NCBI RefSeq assembly: GCF_000372725.1
Contig: NW_005201202.1
Coordinates: forward strand, 252,114-316,113
From: Emiliania huxleyi CCMP1516
Taxonomy: Eukaryota; Haptophyta; Isochrysidales; Noelaerhabdaceae
Length of the DNA: 64,000 nucleotides
Direction of reading: 5' to 3'
Below are positions 61,688-64,000 of this stretch, one piece after another. The translations under genes and the position numbers were made by a program. Under the pieces are notes generated by a model that was not told where the DNA came from, did no database searches, and worked only from the letters and a program-made list of their open reading frames with translations. Positions within the stretch are counted from its first letter, which is position 1. Every line of letters begins with the position of its first letter.

Positions 61688-62721
61688 ATGGGTGCCGCGG
61701 CGAGCAGCGGCAGCGGGCGCAGGTCCGGACGGCGCCGAGAGAGTCAGCCATCTACCTTCACGTCGCTGCTTCGGCGGTGCCTCTGCCTCCCCGAGAAGCC
61801 GACACAGCGGCAGAGGCGGCCGCTGGTCCTCCGCGGGAAGGGTTCTCGCAAGGCAGAGCGGGACCGGAGGGGAGGGACGGGGAAGGCGACGGCCGAGGAG
61901 AAGGAGTCGCTCACAGGTGGCCGTGGACGAAGCGTGCGCCATGCGCCCCAGGCAGAGATGAGCAAGCCCCTTCGCCGCGCAGCCGTTAAGGCGAGCACGC
62001 CCGCGCTGGCCCGCATGCCATCCCGCCCGCGCGAGCATTCCTGTCTTGATCGCAGGAGTGCAGCGACAACGATTCGGGCGTGTCGATCACCCTCCACTCT
62101 CAGATTCGGAGCCACGCCATTTCGAATCAGCCGGGGGCTCACGCATCGTTCGGAAACGAGGAGCGTCCGATGCTGGACGAGCGGCCGGCAGAGGGCGACG
62201 AGGCGATGAGCATGGTTGGAAGACCAGTGCACACGATGAGCAGCAAGTGGAAGCGCAGCTCCGGGGGCGATGATGCGATGACCTTGGTTGGCCGTCCCCT
62301 CTACCCCGCCGCCCGGACCGACGGAGACGACTTAATGAGCATGGTTGGGCGGCCTCTTCACGTCTCGGGCAACAGGTGGAACATCTCGACCGGCCCGACC
62401 TCTGAGCCTGTGCCTATCAGCGCGCTCGATGCCGACGAGGCGGACGAGGGGTATTTTGACGAGGCTGATGAGGCCGCTGCACGTGACGAGTCCGTTGCCC
62501 GGGCCGACTGCCTTGCTCGTGATGGTGCCTGCGCACTTGAGATTGCGCAAGGCGAGGCATGGGGTGTGCAGATGCAGGTGTCGGCGGGCCTGGGCAAGTA
62601 CCACGCCGCAATGGCTGCGGCGCGCGAGGAAATCAACCTCGCGACGCGTGACGTTGGCCGGGTCGGCCCCGCGACCGGGCGCAAGTTCAGGCGCTGCGTG
62701 TACGACACAGAGCTGGAGTGA
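61688..62721 (+). CDS. Putatively myristoylated protein with three VGRP repeats
   Basis: Two exons fit: 61688-61990 and 62056-62721, joined by a GC-AG intron (61991-62055); other 5' splice sites are possible. The product is 322 aa. It starts MGAAASSGSG, a good N-myristoylation site, and a nearby CLCL could be palmitoylated. The second exon has three repeats of about 25 residues, each with a MSMVGRP or MTLVGRP core followed by H/Y and basic residues. The C-terminal third is acidic then helical (ALDADEADEGYFDEADEAAA, then KYHAAMAAAREEINLATRDV). Function unknown. Confidence 0.55.
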
Positions 62722-63024
62722 CTTACATTTGTCGAGAAGGTGGTTGCGCAACCAAGTCTCGCTGTCTCTCCTCAGAGCAGCATCTCAATGGACGGGCACC
62801 GTGGAGTGAATCTTGGAGGCGGTGCAAAGCATGCTGCGATCACCCAGTCCTGTGTCTGAGGTGTGTGAGTTGTATGTCTTGGTTTTCTTGCCGGCGCACA
62901 CATACCTCATACGGCTTTTTACCGAGCGTTATTTGCGCGCCTTCTCTCTGACTCTCTATAGGCCACCCTTAGACGCGGCTGTCCGGCCTGTTGCGTCCTT
63001 TCCACACTTTAACCCCCAGCCGTG
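62722..63024. other. Convergent 3' spacer
   Basis: This short gap lies between the 3' ends of the repeat-protein gene and the choline-transporter-like gene. No gene or repeat is seen. Confidence 0.5.
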
Positions 63025-64000
63025 CTATCTACTAATCGGCGGCAACGGTGGTTTTGGTGGTGGGAGCCTCTGGAGCAAGCCCTCAGCCTCCTCGTCCGCA
63101 GCCGAGGGCGCCGGCCCCGGGTCAGGCGCTACTTTCGCAGTGCTTCGCGCTGCTGCGTCTGACCCACTCCCAACGGCCTCTTCCGCCACCTTGATGCCCA
63201 GCTTCTCTTTCCTTCGGTCGCACACGTAAATTGTATCCATCGACACGGCCAGCACCTGGCAGGTGGAGGACGTGATAAAGAAGGCGAGCAGGAAAACAAG
63301 AACGCCAGCATAGACTGGTGAGTACTCGGCGACGTAGTCTGGCAAACTCTGCAAATAAAAGAAGGCGCTCACAGCGCAGCCAATGGGCGTGGTGAGCCCG
63401 ATGAGCAAAAGAAGCAAGCGCTGAAGCACGGCATTGACGATGGTCTGAGCGCCCAGTAGACCAAATGCCTTCTTGCAAGACCAGCAAAAGCCGTCCCCCT
63501 CGACCGCCACGTAGATGAAGCCGTAAAATGAGATGAACGAGACCGTCTTGGTGATGCAGTACACGCAGCACTGCAAGCACTTGACAACGAGCTTGAGCAG
63601 TCGTTGCCGCTCAGAGGCGCCGCTTTTCTCGACCACGTATTCTAGCGCCTGCAGTGCAAGCTGCAGCAGGTTGCAGATGGCGATGACGCCCGCGCCAAAC
63701 GCCATGGAGCCGAGATGTCGAGACAGCACCGTCCACAGCGACGAGCCGATGGCGCACAAACCGAGAGACGGGCACCCCCTGCAGCATGGCTTGGCGGGAT
63801 GCCGAATCTGCTCGGCGTACCAGGCCGCAACGACACCGGCCATGGTGGTCCAAGCAACAGCGCGCACCGTCACGATAAACCAAAGGGTGAGGAACAGATG
63901 GATCACCACGAGCGTGGCCCTCGCCCCGAGGCCCCGCTCCTCCCAGGCGTAGTAGATGAAGTAGAGGCCGAGGACACCGTAAGTGAGTAGCGCCGACTGC
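63025..64000 (-). CDS. Choline-transporter-like protein (CTL/SLC44), C-terminal part, runs off the right edge
   Basis: The frame is open from the window edge (codon at 63999) to the stop at 63025, about 324 codons. It starts within membrane segments (QSALLTYGVLGLYFIYYAWE). The conserved CTL block is clear: GVVAAWYAEQ, then LSRHLGSMAFGAGVIAICNL, LQCCVYCITKTVSFISFYGF and IYVAVEGDGFCWSCKKAFGL, followed by more membrane helices and the CDRRKEKLG region before a Pro-rich cytosolic tail. SLC44 proteins are plasma-membrane or organellar and move choline or ethanolamine. The N-terminal half, with the large extracellular loop, lies beyond the window. No intron is needed in the part seen. Confidence 0.88.
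   Translation of the reverse strand, partial: QSALLTYGVLGLYFIYYAWEERGLGARATLVVIHLFLTLWFIVTVRAVAWTTMAGVVAAWYAEQIRHPAKPCCRGCPSLGLCAIGSSLWTVLSRHLGSMAFGAGVIAICNLLQLALQALEYVVEKSGASERQRLLKLVVKCLQCCVYCITKTVSFISFYGFIYVAVEGDGFCWSCKKAFGLLGAQTIVNAVLQRLLLLLIGLTTPIGCAVSAFFYLQSLPDYVAEYSPVYAGVLVFLLAFFITSSTCQVLAVSMDTIYVCDRRKEKLGIKVAEEAVGSGSDAAARSTAKVAPDPGPAPSAADEEAEGLLQRLPPPKPPLPPISR

Overview
This window comes from the nuclear genome of a GC-rich, intron-bearing photosynthetic protist. The evidence is a thylakoid-lumen cyclophilin with an N-terminal targeting region, a full FANCD2, a ribosome-assembly PNO1, a RhoGEF with an acylation motif, microsatellite-rich introns, and many introns with GC rather than GT at the 5' splice site. 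I infer a secondary-plastid alga, most likely a haptophyte of the Emiliania type; the lineage is an inference, not something the sequence proves. There are no rRNA genes, CRISPR arrays or bacterial operons, and I saw no tRNA.

Layout. 1-3017: a cysteine-rich (GLG1-like) gene running off the left edge, divergent from a CYP38/TLP40-type cyclophilin. 3468-5671: a four-exon gene of unknown function. 5672-8134: repeats, microsatellites and a stretch that looks like mis-called sequence. 8135-10813 (minus): a large intronless protein joining two cyclic-nucleotide-binding-like domains with two methylglyoxal-synthase-like domains. 11366-18198: FANCD2 in 16 exons. 18832-20836: a secreted proline-rich protein. 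20837-22836: nested repeats. 22837-26114: a divergent pair, an unknown gene with two apparent 23-nt introns and a BMT2/SAMTOR-like methyltransferase. 26625-27296: a small secreted protein. 27297-32422: a repeat island with a transposon-like insertion. 32423-33128: a WBP2-type GRAM protein. 33129-35342: two MITE-like elements and a foldback. 35343-39179: a 13-exon CPA2 cation/proton antiporter. 39180-43514: a MYND-like exon and a seven-exon membrane protein. 45174-47006: an intronless BPI/LBP-like secreted protein. 47467-48642: two broken gene pieces. 49078-51110: an aldehyde dehydrogenase. 51418-53382: a RhoGEF. 53736-54816: a small membrane protein. 55991-57772: an unknown gene divergent from PNO1. 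60074-62721: a coiled-coil protein and a putatively myristoylated repeat protein. 63025-64000: a choline-transporter-like gene running off the right edge.

The genes do not form one pathway; this is an ordinary nuclear neighbourhood with several divergent pairs. The strongest common theme is intron structure. In every multi-exon gene that I could rebuild from frame continuity and family resemblance, many introns are GC-AG, and the intron often begins with an imperfect copy (about 6 to 30 bases) of the first bases of the next exon. Exon chains below were chosen so that reading frame, splice dinucleotides and family resemblance agree; all total lengths divide by three, but none has transcript support here.
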